64,000 bases of DNA from UBA11710 sp049287025 (GCA_049287025.1 JBAQFA010000005.1:1-64000), one strand, 5' to 3'. Numbered from the stretch's first letter, positions 25,492-33,519 are shown. Program-made: numbers and translations. Notes: generated by a model not told the origin, from the letters alone.

Positions 25492-26439
25492 ATGCTTAGA
25501 TATATTGCCGACTATATTACAAAACTTATACAGATAACCCCAGACACTCGTCTTTATGAAGTCGTGAGTTATTTTATTTATGATGTGATCAAAATTTTAT
25601 TATTGCTCGCGATAATGATTTTTGTGGTTTCGATTTTGCGGACATTTTTACCCAAAGAAAAAATCAAAGCGATTTTGGCTAAGCGTCATCCATTTTGGGG
25701 CCATTTGTTGGCTGGGTTATTTGGTATTATTACGCCGTTTTGTTCTTGTAGTGCTGTGCCATTATTTCTAGGCTTTGTAGAAGCGGGTATACCACTAGGA
25801 GCGACTTTTACATTCCTCATTGCTTCACCTATGATAAATGAAGTGGCGATCGCTTTGCTTTGGAGTATGTTTGGTATAAAGATTGCTTTATTATATATAA
25901 TTAGTGGATTAATAATTGCTATGTTAGCTGGGTATATAATTGGTAAGTTTAAGGCTGAAACTTTACTAGAAAGTTTAGAAAATAATAAACAGTGCGGTTG
26001 TGCAAATAAGAAAATACCAACTTGGTCTGAGCGTATAAATTATGCTTTAAAATATACCAAGAGAATTATCAAAAAAGTCTGGCTGTATATTATAATCGGT
26101 GTGGGTTTGGGTGCTTGGATTCATGGCTATGTACCAACCGATTGGTTAGCGCAGTATGCTGGTGGTGATGTCTGGTATGCTGTGCCACTGGCTACTTTGA
26201 TTGGTATTCCACTTTACTCCAATGCCGCTGGTGTGGTACCATTAATCTCCGCTCTAGTAGAAAAAGGTGTGGGTTTGGGTACAGCTTTGGCTCTGATGAT
26301 GTCTGTCACGGCCTTGTCTTTGCCTGAGTTTATGATATTGAAAAAAGTCATGAAACCAAAACTTTTGGCAATTTTTGCTGGAGTAATGTTTGTGGGTATT
26401 ACAGTGGTAGGTTATTTATTTAATTTTTTACTTAAATAA
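25492..26439 (+). CDS. Permease of the PF03773 family (YraQ/SO_0444-like)
   Basis: 315 residues, about eight membrane helices. The signature ITPFCSCSAVPLFLGFVEAGIPLGATFTFLIASPMINEVA holds the paired cysteines characteristic of this family. A second inverted half has GIPLYSNAAGVVPLISALVEKG. A cytosolic loop carries CGCANKK, a possible metal-binding site. Relatives are linked to efflux of metals, metalloids or organoarsenicals. The substrate here is unknown. Confidence 0.85.
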   Translation: MLRYIADYITKLIQITPDTRLYEVVSYFIYDVIKILLLLAIMIFVVSILRTFLPKEKIKAILAKRHPFWGHLLAGLFGIITPFCSCSAVPLFLGFVEAGIPLGATFTFLIASPMINEVAIALLWSMFGIKIALLYIISGLIIAMLAGYIIGKFKAETLLESLENNKQCGCANKKIPTWSERINYALKYTKRIIKKVWLYIIIGVGLGAWIHGYVPTDWLAQYAGGDVWYAVPLATLIGIPLYSNAAGVVPLISALVEKGVGLGTALALMMSVTALSLPEFMILKKVMKPKLLAIFAGVMFVGITVVGYLFNFLLK

Positions 26440-26445
26440 ATTGTA

Positions 26446-26541
26446 AGATTTCTGTTTAAATCCGTTATAATTAGTTTAATCTGCTGTCTTATATAATTTA
26501 ACAGCAGATTTGAACAGATTAAAGCAAATTAAAACAGAAAA
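26446..26541. repeat. gcagatttgaac hairpin family, copy 2
   Basis: Same layout as 21797-21886: tccgttataattagtttaa, then ctgctgt, spacer, acagcagatttgaacagat, ending aaaacaga. The two copies are alike in both arms although they lie 4.6 kb apart before unrelated genes. Confidence 0.75.
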
Positions 26542-26632
26542 TAATATATTATCTATCTTTTTGTTAGATATTAAAATGTAAATACCGTTGTAAGTTTTAA
26601 CAAATAAATATTTACAACTAATTTATCAAGCT

Positions 26633-27829
26633 ATGAATAAAGAAAATAAAATAATATATTTGCTTTCCACCTTAGGATTTTTTGGAATTTTTTCTACTAC
26701 TATGGCCAAAAATCCTGTCTTGCCTTTGTATGTCAATGCTCTGGGTCAGGGAGAATCAGTTGTGGGTTTGATCTCAGCCATTTCTCCTTTGGCTGGAATT
26801 ATTTTTAGTTTTCCCGTGGGTTTATTAATAGATAATTGGGGAAAGAAAAAATTATTAATTATTTCCGCCTTAGTGTTTGTGTTGGCGCCATTGTTGTATA
26901 TGTTAGTTTCCAATGCCTGGTGGTTAGTGCCAATTAGATTTTTTCATGGTTTAGCGACTGCTATTCTTGGTCCATTGTCAGCTACGATTATTTTTCATGC
27001 TTATGAAAAAAATAAAGGCGAAAAATTAGGTACTTATTCTTCGGCCACTTTAATCGGTCGCACTCTAGCGCCTCTTTTTGGCGGAATGATTATTTCTTAT
27101 TTTACTTTTTTTAGTGGTTTGTGGAATTATCGTTTAGTTTATTTAGCTGTGTTTATTTTGGCTTTACCAGTTTTACCTTTGGCTTTGATGTATAGAGATG
27201 AGGGGGAGAATAAATCTAGTGGTAAAAATTTGAATTTTAGTATTTTCTGGCAGGCAGTAAAGAATATTTTTAGTCAGGCCAAACTAGTATCTACGGCTTT
27301 GGTAGAAATGTCTATTTATTTTATTTTTGGGGTTTTGGAAACTTTTTTACCGCTTTATTTATATAACTTAGGTTTTAGTGGCACTAAGATTGGTTTAATT
27401 TTTTCTATACAAATTTTGGCTATTGCCCTTACGAAACCTTTGTTTGGACGCTTGGCTGATCGCATTAATAAACGTTCCCAAATAGTTTTTGGAATGTTAA
27501 TTTTGAGTTTATCTTTTGTGTTAATTCCGTTTTTACATAATTATTGGTTAATATTAATTTTAAGTATAGTTTTTGGTTTAGGAATGTCTATTTCTACAGT
27601 AGCCACCAATTCTTATGTGCCAGAAATAATCAGAAAAGAAGATTTGGGCGGTTCTATGGGGGCTCTGAGTTCACTTATGGATGTGGGGCATTCTAGTGGA
27701 CCATTTGTAGTTGGTTTGATTATTACTTATTTTAGTTTTGGTCTTGGTTTTATTTTTGGCTTATTTATTGCTTTACTTGCTACTATTTATTTTATGATTT
27801 GTAATTTTCGAAAAATTGTCAGTTATTGA
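26633..27829 (+). CDS. Major facilitator superfamily transporter
   Basis: 398 residues, twelve predicted helices. MFS signature loops are GLLIDNWGKKKLLI between helices 2 and 3, and the pseudo-repeat GRLADRINKRSQIVFG in the second half. The N-half has ARFFHGL-like RFFHGLATAILGPLSATIIF. Drug or sugar efflux are typical roles, but substrate cannot be inferred. The stop codon overlaps the -35 of the next promoter. Confidence 0.9.
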   Translation: MNKENKIIYLLSTLGFFGIFSTTMAKNPVLPLYVNALGQGESVVGLISAISPLAGIIFSFPVGLLIDNWGKKKLLIISALVFVLAPLLYMLVSNAWWLVPIRFFHGLATAILGPLSATIIFHAYEKNKGEKLGTYSSATLIGRTLAPLFGGMIISYFTFFSGLWNYRLVYLAVFILALPVLPLALMYRDEGENKSSGKNLNFSIFWQAVKNIFSQAKLVSTALVEMSIYFIFGVLETFLPLYLYNLGFSGTKIGLIFSIQILAIALTKPLFGRLADRINKRSQIVFGMLILSLSFVLIPFLHNYWLILILSIVFGLGMSISTVATNSYVPEIIRKEDLGGSMGALSSLMDVGHSSGPFVVGLIITYFSFGLGFIFGLFIALLATIYFMICNFRKIVSY

Positions 27830-27854
27830 CAAAAGGACAAAAATGTGGTACTAT
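27826..27854 (+). promoter_or_regulatory. Promoter of the 87-residue ORF
   Basis: TTGACA overlapping the MFS stop codon, a 17-base spacer, TACTAT (27849-27854), 30 bases before the ATG. Confidence 0.8.
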
Positions 27855-27884
27855 ATATTTGTATTAAATTATTAATTATATAAT

Positions 27885-28148
27885 ATGAGTGAATTTCCTT
27901 TGATTATAAAAGGTGGTAGATTAGTAAAATTGGCTGGTTATCATTCTCCTGTGGAAGGCGCAGCACAGGAACAATTAGTAATGCCTTTGGATGAAGGTGA
28001 AAAAACAACAATATTAGCTAAATTAGCTGAACAAAACGAAGGTCAAACTTTTACTTTTAGTCAAAAAAATGAATTGTGTGATGGTGATGGTAATCCTTTG
28101 GATGAACAGGCTGTTAATCGGTTGTTGACTACAATTCACTTGGAATAG
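27885..28148 (+). CDS. Hypothetical protein, 87 residues
   Basis: A small soluble acidic protein beginning MSEFPLIIKGGRLVKLAGYHSP. I recognise no family. A consensus promoter lies upstream and a clear terminator immediately downstream, so it is expressed as its own short transcript. The single cysteine and the GDGNPLDEQAVNRLL segment do not point to a function. Confidence 0.6.
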   Translation: MSEFPLIIKGGRLVKLAGYHSPVEGAAQEQLVMPLDEGEKTTILAKLAEQNEGQTFTFSQKNELCDGDGNPLDEQAVNRLLTTIHLE

Positions 28149-28151
28149 TAA

Positions 28152-28176
28152 AAAATCCCAATCCAATTGGGATTTT
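28152..28176 (+). terminator. Intrinsic terminator between small ORF and queH
   Basis: AAAATCCCAAT, CC loop, AATTGGGATTTT: perfect 11-bp stem, only 7 bases before the queH ATG. It may therefore also hide or attenuate the queH start. Confidence 0.8.
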
Positions 28177-28182
28177 AAATTT

Positions 28183-28722
28183 ATGCAAAAATTTCTTCTC
28201 CACACCTGTTGTGCGCCGTGTAGTATCGCGGTGATTGATGAATTAAAGAGTCAGTATGATCTCACTGTGTTTTTTTATAATCCCAATATTTATCCAGAAG
28301 AAGAATATTTAAAAAGAAAAAAGGAAGTGGTGAAAGTTTGTGAAGAGTGGGGAGTGAAAATTATAGATTTTGATTATGATCAATCTAGCTGGGACGAAGC
28401 AATTAAAGGTTTAGAAAATGAACCAGAAGGTGGAGCGAGATGTCCAAAATGTTTTGCCATGCGACTAGAAAAAACTGCCCAGTGTGCCAAAGAAAATAAT
28501 TATGATATTTTTTGTACGACTCTAACTAGTGGACGCAATAAATTAGCGGAAATAATAAATCCGATTGGCAGAATGCTCGGTGAAAAATATGGAGTAGAAT
28601 TTTTGGAAGCTGATTGGAAAAAAGAGGGGAGACAAGAAAAGGGGAAGTGTATGGTTCAAGAACGTAATATTTATCGACAAGACTACTGTGGTTGTAAATA
28701 TTCTTTGCAAACAAAGTCCTAA
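28183..28722 (+). CDS. queH: Epoxyqueuosine reductase QueH
   Basis: 179 residues. Cysteine motifs are HTCCAPCSIAVIDEL at the N-terminus, then RCPKCFAMRLEKTA and YCGCKYSL. The family signature CTTLTSGRNKLAEIINPIGR is present. QueH carries a [4Fe-4S] cluster with a nearby Fe and reduces epoxyqueuosine to queuosine in tRNA position 34, replacing QueG. No other queuosine genes are in the window. Either they are elsewhere or the precursor nucleobase is salvaged. Confidence 0.92.
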   Translation: MQKFLLHTCCAPCSIAVIDELKSQYDLTVFFYNPNIYPEEEYLKRKKEVVKVCEEWGVKIIDFDYDQSSWDEAIKGLENEPEGGARCPKCFAMRLEKTAQCAKENNYDIFCTTLTSGRNKLAEIINPIGRMLGEKYGVEFLEADWKKEGRQEKGKCMVQERNIYRQDYCGCKYSLQTKS

Positions 28723-28770
28723 AATTTCTAATTCACCTAATTTCTGACAAAATAATAAAATGATACAAAT

Positions 28771-29091
28771 ATGAAAACAAAATTGAAAAGAGACAAATTT
28801 AGAACTGTACGCGGTGGTTGTTCACGTTTGTTAGAATTAAATTGTCGTCTTTGTAATTCACTGGTAATAAAATACCAAAAAGATGGTCCGGGGTCTATTT
28901 ATCGTTTGTATTTTGATAGAATTGTTTATCCAGAAAAATTGGTCGGTTTGGAAAAATTTAATTTAAAAGATGTTCAGAGTTTAAAATGTCCAAAATGTAA
29001 AGAAATTTTGGGCACGCCATATATTTATAAAGCGGAAAAGAGAAAATGTTTTCGATTATATAATGGCGCTCTTGTAAAAAATAAAATATGA
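28771..29091 (+). CDS. Hypothetical zinc-ribbon-like protein
   Basis: 106 basic residues with two Cys pairs, LNCRLCN and LKCPKCKE, spaced about 52 residues apart, plus one extra Cys at each end. The pairs could bind one zinc ion. Aromatic and basic residues between them suggest nucleic-acid contact, but this is inference. It overlaps the maf start by 4 bases (ATGA), so the two are translationally coupled. Confidence 0.6.
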   Translation: MKTKLKRDKFRTVRGGCSRLLELNCRLCNSLVIKYQKDGPGSIYRLYFDRIVYPEKLVGLEKFNLKDVQSLKCPKCKEILGTPYIYKAEKRKCFRLYNGALVKNKI

Positions 29092-29666
29092 GACAGATTA
29101 TTTTAGCCTCTACCTCGCCACGAAGAAAAGAATTGTTAAGTAAGACGGGTTTGAAGTTTAAAGCAGTAGAAAGTGGTTATGAAGAAGACATGACATTGAA
29201 ATTAACACCAAGAAAATTGGTGGAATTTTTGTCTGAAAAAAAAGCCCTGGCTGTAATGAAAAAATATCCAAGAGCCATTATTATTAGTGGAGATACTATT
29301 ATTGCTTTTAAAAATAAAGTCTTAGGTAAACCAAAAAGTAAAATTGAAGCGAAAAAATTTTTACAAATGCTCTCGGGAAAAACTCACGAAGTGATTACGG
29401 CGTTTACTATTCTTGATTGTCAGACTAAAAAAATAATTACCAAATCAATCCCAACAAAGATTACCATGAAGAAATTAACTGACAAAGAAATTACTTGGTA
29501 TATAAAGACTGGCGAACCATTGGATAAGGCGGGAGCTTATGCGATTCAGGGTTTGGGATCAATGTTTATTACAAAAATCTCTGGTGATTATTTTGCCACG
29601 GTTGGTTTGCCGGTTTATCATTTAGTGCAAGAGTTGAAGAAGTTTGGAATAGAAGTCATCACATAA
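29088..29666 (+). CDS. Maf-family nucleoside triphosphate pyrophosphatase
   Basis: 192 residues. Characteristic motifs are ILASTSPRRKELLSKTGLKF at the N-terminus, ISGDTIIAFKNKVLGKP, AKKFLQMLSGKTHEVITAF, and AGAYAIQGLGSMFITKISGDYFATVGLP near the end. Maf proteins hydrolyse non-canonical or modified nucleotides (dTTP/UTP or m7GTP types) as house-cleaning. Which subtype this is cannot be decided. It is the final gene of its unit and is followed by a cataacatat word spacer and a bidirectional terminator. Confidence 0.92.
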   Translation: MRQIILASTSPRRKELLSKTGLKFKAVESGYEEDMTLKLTPRKLVEFLSEKKALAVMKKYPRAIIISGDTIIAFKNKVLGKPKSKIEAKKFLQMLSGKTHEVITAFTILDCQTKKIITKSIPTKITMKKLTDKEITWYIKTGEPLDKAGAYAIQGLGSMFITKISGDYFATVGLPVYHLVQELKKFGIEVIT

Positions 29667-29702
29667 CATATATCATGTAACACATAACAAATAACAAAAA
29701 AC

Positions 29703-29730
29703 AAAACCGGCCCAAGTTGGTCGGTTTTTT
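29703..29730. terminator. Bidirectional terminator between maf and the minus-strand cluster
   Basis: AAAACCGGCCCAAG and TTGGTCGGTTTTTT pair into a stem with T-runs on both strands, suiting the convergent arrangement. Confidence 0.8.
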
Positions 29731-29769
29731 GCAAAAATACTTTTAGGGAAGCGGGGGGAGCCTCCCGGG

Positions 29770-29967
29770 TCATTTCTGACCCTCTGGTGGTTCTTTGTCG
29801 CGGTCGATAAGATCGATCCCGCCGTGAAAGCTGTCTGTGACTGCGCCAAAGACGCGGTCTAGGCATGTTTGGAGCAACTCCATTCTTTTATTTCGGGCAC
29901 GAGCTCGATCTTCAAGGCTGAGCGTAGCCCAAGCCTCCAAGCACTCGCTCATCTTTCTTCCTCGCAA
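29770..29967 (-). CDS. Small GC-rich ORF, 65 residues (TTG start)
   Basis: Unrecognised soluble, helical, highly charged protein (LEDRARARNKRMELLQTCLDR in the middle, ending KEPPEGQK). A full AAGGAGGT ribosome-binding site lies about 4 bases before TTG 29967. An internal ATG (29952) with GAGGAAG before it is the alternative start. Composition is about 55 % GC, far above its neighbours, as for the ORF at 9846-10013. It follows tsaE in the same direction after a perfect 18-bp palindrome. GC-rich hairpins (gggagcctccc) follow its stop. A structured RNA cannot be excluded. Confidence 0.55.
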   Translation of the reverse strand: MRGRKMSECLEAWATLSLEDRARARNKRMELLQTCLDRVFGAVTDSFHGGIDLIDRDKEPPEGQK

Positions 29968-29983
29968 AGAGACCTCCTTCCCC

Positions 29984-30001
29984 CCTAAAAATATTTTTAG
30001 G
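29984..30001. promoter_or_regulatory. Perfect 18-bp palindrome between tsaE and the small ORF
   Basis: CCTAAAAATATTTTTAGG, placed directly after the tsaE stop and just upstream of the ribosome-binding site of the small ORF. It could be an operator or a weak terminator. Confidence 0.5.
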
Positions 30002-30433
30002 TTATTTTATCAATATTTTTCTTCCTTTGTCAAGATGTTCAATTTTAATCCTAATCACTTTTTTGCTACTCAATAACTTGGAAATTTTCTCCGGCCACTC
30101 AATCAAACAAATTGTATCTGGGTTCCCTAGATAATCTTCAATCCCGATTTCAATTAAATCTTTTTCATCCTCAAGTCGATAGGTATCAACGTGCACTAAT
30201 CTTTGAATCTTTGAATCTTTGAATCTTTGAATTTCGTGAACGTTCATCAGTGAAAAAGTCGGACTAGTAATATTTTTTTTAATGCCAAAATATTCAGCAA
30301 TACCTTTGGTTAGAGTCGTTTTGCCAGCACCCAGATTACCTTCAAGTAAAATAATATCACCAGGTTTAAATTTTGAAGCGATGCTTTTACCGAGATTTAT
30401 AGTTTCTTGTTGTGATTTTGTTTTGTATAGCAT
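30002..30433 (-). CDS. tsaE: tRNA threonylcarbamoyladenosine biosynthesis ATPase TsaE
   Basis: 143 residues. Walker A is LEGNLGAGKTTLTKGIAEYFG, followed by ITSPTFSLMN, HVDTYRLE and CLIEWPEKI, all typical of TsaE. It works with TsaB and TsaD to make t6A at tRNA position 37. Those partners are not in the window. Residues encoded by 30201-30232 (IQRFKDSKIQRL) come from four exact copies of an 8-bp unit and sit in a loop between conserved motifs. The start is MLYKTKSQ at 30433, because an earlier in-frame ATG (30445) lies inside the palindromic repeat flanking the GIY-YIG gene. Confidence 0.92.
   Translation of the reverse strand: MLYKTKSQQETINLGKSIASKFKPGDIILLEGNLGAGKTTLTKGIAEYFGIKKNITSPTFSLMNVHEIQRFKDSKIQRLVHVDTYRLEDEKDLIEIGIEDYLGNPDTICLIEWPEKISKLLSSKKVIRIKIEHLDKGRKILIK
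30201..30232. repeat. Tandem CTTTGAAT x4 inside tsaE
   Basis: Four perfect head-to-tail copies of the 8-bp unit CTTTGAAT. Because 8 is not a multiple of 3, gain or loss of one unit would shift the frame; three units restore it. Confidence 0.95.
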
Positions 30434-30438
30434 AGTAC

Positions 30439-30798
30439 ACGTCATCCCCGCGAAGGCGGGGATCTTTTATCGTAAATTCCACAAATCTTTCCATTCAGGA
30501 TTATTTTTTTCAATTAATTTTATTTTCCATTCCCTATTCCATTTTTTCAAACATTTTTCTCTATGAATAGCATCGTTAATGCTTCGATATTCTTCAAAAT
30601 AGACCAACTTATGAACCCAATATTTTTTTGTAAAGCCATCAATTATTCCTGTTTTATGTTCATTTGTTCTTCGATCTATGTTGTTTGTTACACCAATGTA
30701 TAATACGCCATATTTTTTACTTGCTAAAATATAAACATAAAATGTTTTTTCCATACAGGCGAGTTTGTATAAGATTCCCGCCTTCGCGGGAATGACGT
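30439..30798. mobile_element. Candidate GIY-YIG mobile unit with palindromic inverted ends
   Basis: The GIY-YIG gene is bracketed by 26-bp inverted repeats (30439-30464 and 30773-30798), each starting ACGTCAT at the outer edge. Each repeat is itself a hairpin: 8-bp stem ATCCCCGC/GCGGGGAT on the left, ATTCCCGC/GCGGGAAT on the right. The two differ at only two positions, which pair with each other, so base pairing is kept. Similar GTCAT ends occur on REPIN-like elements elsewhere in the window. Mobility is inferred from structure only. Confidence 0.6.
30467..30754 (-). CDS. GIY-YIG nuclease domain protein (UPF0213-like)
   Basis: 95 residues, a single GIY-YIG domain. KTFYVYILASKKYGVLYIGVTNNIDRRTNEHK contains the two Tyr motifs (YVYI, YIG) and the catalytic Arg in IDRR. 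VHREKC-like IHREKCLKKWNREWKIKLIEKNNPEWKDLW carries the metal-binding Glu and a conserved tail. Such free-standing domains are common and of unsettled function; nicking or repair roles are proposed. Here the gene is framed closely by inverted palindromic repeats, which suggests it moves or maintains those repeats. It lies between glyA and tsaE on the same strand, interrupting that pair. Confidence 0.88.
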   Translation of the reverse strand: MEKTFYVYILASKKYGVLYIGVTNNIDRRTNEHKTGIIDGFTKKYWVHKLVYFEEYRSINDAIHREKCLKKWNREWKIKLIEKNNPEWKDLWNLR

Positions 30799-30814
30799 AA
30801 TTGATGGTGTTCCA

Positions 30815-32065
30815 TCAAACAAGTTCAGGATATAAAGGAAATTTTTTGGTTAATTCAATTACATCAGCCTTAATACTTTTAAGTTTGGTTTCGTCTTGCC
30901 AATTCATAATTCCCTCGTTCATCCAATTGGCAATAATTTCCATTTCCGCTTCTTTCATACCACGGGTAGTAAGAGCCGGAGTACCAAAACGAATACCGGA
31001 AGGATCCATGGGACTGCGTGGATCATCAGGAATCATATTTTTATTTAGGGTAATACCAGCAATATCCAAAGCGATTTGGGCTTGTTTACCAGTAATACCT
31101 TTGGAAGAAAATAAATCTACTAATAAAAGATGATTGTCTGTACCACCAAAACATAATTTATAACCCCACTCAGAAAACTTTTTTTCCAATACTTTAGCAT
31201 TAACTTTAATTTGTCTGGAATATTCTTGAAATTCTGGTTCCAGTGCTTCTTTAAATGATACGGCTTTGGCAGCAATATTATTTTCATGTGGTCCACCTTG
31301 AAGCCCTGGAAAAACTGCTTTATCAATCTGTTTGGCAAATTTTTCTTTGCACATAATCATACCTCCACGTGGTCCACGCAGAGTTTTGTGTGTAGTCGTA
31401 GTCACCACATCAAAAATTGGGACGGGGTTATTCATTTGTTTGCCAGCAATCAGTCCACCAATATGGGCGACATCGGCCATAGTGATCGCCCCAACCTCAT
31501 CAGCAATCGCTTTTATTTTTTCATATTCAATTTCGCGTGAATAAGCGCTGTAGCCCACGAGAATCATTTTTGGTTTATGTTCCAGAGCCATCTGACGCAA
31601 ATTATCCAAATCAATCTTTCCCTCAGCATTAGTTTTGTAACGAATGAAATTAAACACTTTTGCCATGTAAGTCACAGGATGACCATGGGTTAGATGTCCA
31701 CCGTGAGACAAATCCAAACCAAGAATTGTATCACCTGGCTCCATTAGACCAAAATATACCGCAATATTCATAGGAGCACCAGACAGGGGTTGAACATTGA
31801 CATGTTCGGCACTGAATATCTGCTTGGCACGATCAATCGCTATGCCTTCAATCGTATCAATAAATTCACAACCACCATAATATCTTTTGCCAATATAACC
31901 TTCGGAATATTTGTTGGTTAAGACTGAACCTAAAGCTTCTAAAACAGCGAGAGAAACAAAGTTTTCTGATGGGATCATTTCTAGACCTTGCTCTTGGCGG
32001 GCAAGTTCATTGGTTATGGCTTGTTGAATTGTTGGATCGTAGTTTTTTAATAAAATTTTGTTCAT
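30815..32065 (-). CDS. glyA: Serine hydroxymethyltransferase
   Basis: 416 residues. Family motifs in order: IPSENFVSLAVLEALGS, YSEGYIGKRYYGGCEFID, NVQPLSGAPMN, LSHGGHLTHG, and the PLP-lysine segment VVTTTTHKTLRGPRGG, then FPGLQGGPHENNIAAKAV. It converts serine plus tetrahydrofolate to glycine and methylene-tetrahydrofolate, supplying one-carbon units. Length is normal and all catalytic landmarks are intact. A small hairpin (TTGATGG/CCATCAA) overlaps the stop codon. The start is preceded by a ggttataggtttta word array. Confidence 0.97.
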   Translation of the reverse strand: MNKILLKNYDPTIQQAITNELARQEQGLEMIPSENFVSLAVLEALGSVLTNKYSEGYIGKRYYGGCEFIDTIEGIAIDRAKQIFSAEHVNVQPLSGAPMNIAVYFGLMEPGDTILGLDLSHGGHLTHGHPVTYMAKVFNFIRYKTNAEGKIDLDNLRQMALEHKPKMILVGYSAYSREIEYEKIKAIADEVGAITMADVAHIGGLIAGKQMNNPVPIFDVVTTTTHKTLRGPRGGMIMCKEKFAKQIDKAVFPGLQGGPHENNIAAKAVSFKEALEPEFQEYSRQIKVNAKVLEKKFSEWGYKLCFGGTDNHLLLVDLFSSKGITGKQAQIALDIAGITLNKNMIPDDPRSPMDPSGIRFGTPALTTRGMKEAEMEIIANWMNEGIMNWQDETKLKSIKADVIELTKKFPLYPELV

Positions 32066-32105
32066 AAAAAATAGGTTATAGGTTTTAGTAAATAGGTTAT
32101 AGGTT
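32066..32105. repeat. ggttataggttttag iterated word
   Basis: Two copies of aaataggttataggtttt fill the glyA/NUDIX gap. The same word occurs at 21758-21792 and in frame inside mpl (41720-41749) and the arginyltransferase-like gene (44574-44611). Confidence 0.75.
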
Positions 32106-32111
32106 TTTTAA

Positions 32112-32507
32112 TTACAACATATTTTTATAATCAGAAATTATTTCATAAATATTTTTATTACAATCGGTTGGTAAATCATTTATATCTATCCAGGCCCATT
32201 CTACAATATCTGCACCTGGTTTTATTTCTCCAATTCTTTTTGCTAGATAATGATATAAAATATATTTTTTATCTAATCCGCGCCAACTGGGTGCTTCTGT
32301 AGTAATTAATTGTTTAATAATTTCTAAATCAATGCCAACTTCTTCTTTGGCCTCTCTTTTACAAATCTCTATTGGGTCAGTCTCATTTGGTTCAGCCTTA
32401 CCACCAGGAAAAAGCCAGGGAGTAACTCCGTAGCTTTTCTGTTCTTTAACTAATAAGACTTTATTATTCTCAATAATTACTGGACCTGAACAAATGATTG
32501 TTTCCAT
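32112..32507 (-). CDS. NUDIX hydrolase (MutT-like)
   Basis: 131 residues. The Nudix box is GGKAEPNETDPIEICKREAKEEVGI, matching GX5EX7REUXEEXGU. The opening ETIICSGPVIIENNKVLLVKEQKSYGVTPWLFPGG is typical of MutT-type enzymes. These cleave nucleoside diphosphates linked to another group, often damaged nucleotides. The start at 32507 (METIICSG) is preferred because the upstream in-frame codons overlap the divergent promoter region of the EamA gene. Confidence 0.9.
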   Translation of the reverse strand: METIICSGPVIIENNKVLLVKEQKSYGVTPWLFPGGKAEPNETDPIEICKREAKEEVGIDLEIIKQLITTEAPSWRGLDKKYILYHYLAKRIGEIKPGADIVEWAWIDINDLPTDCNKNIYEIISDYKNML

Positions 32508-32567
32508 AAATTGCTTGATAAAATATGGATTTATGGTATCATAATCTTGTATTTTAGACAAATTTTT

Positions 32568-33467
32568 ATGGTTTGGGTATTTTTGGCAATTGGGGCTCAT
32601 TTTTCTTGGGCAATAGAAAATATTTTAACAAAATATGCTGTAGAGAAAAGGTTTGCCAATCCTTATGTTTTTTTAACCCTATTTTCTATAGTTGATATCT
32701 TATTAATATTTGCTTTGCCATTTGTTGGGTATCAGATACCACCATTAAATATTTTGATATTATTATTTTTGTCTGGTTTCATTTATTTTTATGGTGGATT
32801 ACCTTATATCAAAGCCATGCAATTGGAAGAGGTGAGTAGAATTAATATTTTGTGGAGTTTAATTCCAATTTTTTCTTTAGGTTTAGGTTATTTTATTGGT
32901 GATCGTTTAGCTTGGTTTGAATTTATTGGAATGTTTATTTTGATTTTTGGTTCGGTTTTAACCTCATTACATTTTAATCAAACAGCAAACACCTGGAAAT
33001 TTTCAAAAGCTTTTTGGTTAATGTTAATTGTGTGTATTTGTTATGCTTTTTATGGTGTTTTAATGCGCCAGGCTTTGCAACAAATTCCTTTGATAGTTGC
33101 TTTTGTTTGGTTTTATATTTTTGAAGCCATGGCTGCTAGTACTATTTTGTTGTCCAAGAAAATTAGAATTGAAGTTGTAAAAACTATTAAGGTAATTAGT
33201 CGTCGAGATATATTTTTGGTTTGTCTCGTAGTTTTGACTGCTTGGGGAGGAGTAATATTAAATCAATGGGCTTTATCTTTGAAACAGACATCATTAGTAT
33301 TTGCCATGGAAGGTTTTCAAGCCATTTTTGTATTTTTAATAGTCGGTTTAATTTCCTGGCTGGCACCAAAGTATATAAAAGAAGAATGGGATAAGAAAAA
33401 TTTGTTATTGAAATTGATCGCTTTAATTTTTATGGTGGCGGGGATTGTGGTGTTGAACCTTGCGTAG
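32568..33467 (+). CDS. EamA/DMT-superfamily transporter
   Basis: 299 residues with about ten membrane helices in two EamA halves (opening MVWVFLAIGAHFSWAIENILTKYAVEK; second half FWLMLIVCICYAFYGVLMRQAL). Members export or import small metabolites, nucleotide sugars or amino acids. The substrate is unknown. It is transcribed divergently from the NUDIX gene, with only 60 bases between the two starts. Confidence 0.85.
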   Translation: MVWVFLAIGAHFSWAIENILTKYAVEKRFANPYVFLTLFSIVDILLIFALPFVGYQIPPLNILILLFLSGFIYFYGGLPYIKAMQLEEVSRINILWSLIPIFSLGLGYFIGDRLAWFEFIGMFILIFGSVLTSLHFNQTANTWKFSKAFWLMLIVCICYAFYGVLMRQALQQIPLIVAFVWFYIFEAMAASTILLSKKIRIEVVKTIKVISRRDIFLVCLVVLTAWGGVILNQWALSLKQTSLVFAMEGFQAIFVFLIVGLISWLAPKYIKEEWDKKNLLLKLIALIFMVAGIVVLNLA

Positions 33468-33488
33468 TTTTTGTATTTTTAATATAAT
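33460..33488 (+). promoter_or_regulatory. Promoter of the 713-residue gene
   Basis: TTGCGT overlapping the EamA stop, a 17-base spacer, TATAAT (33483-33488), 31 bases before ATG 33520. Confidence 0.75.
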
Positions 33489-33519
33489 GGTATTGTGTTA
33501 ATAGTATAAAGAAATAAAT

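Noticed and set aside
30002..30445. Upstream ATG (30445) as the tsaE start
   Set aside because: It lies inside the palindrome flanking the GIY-YIG gene, and the four extra residues are not family-like.
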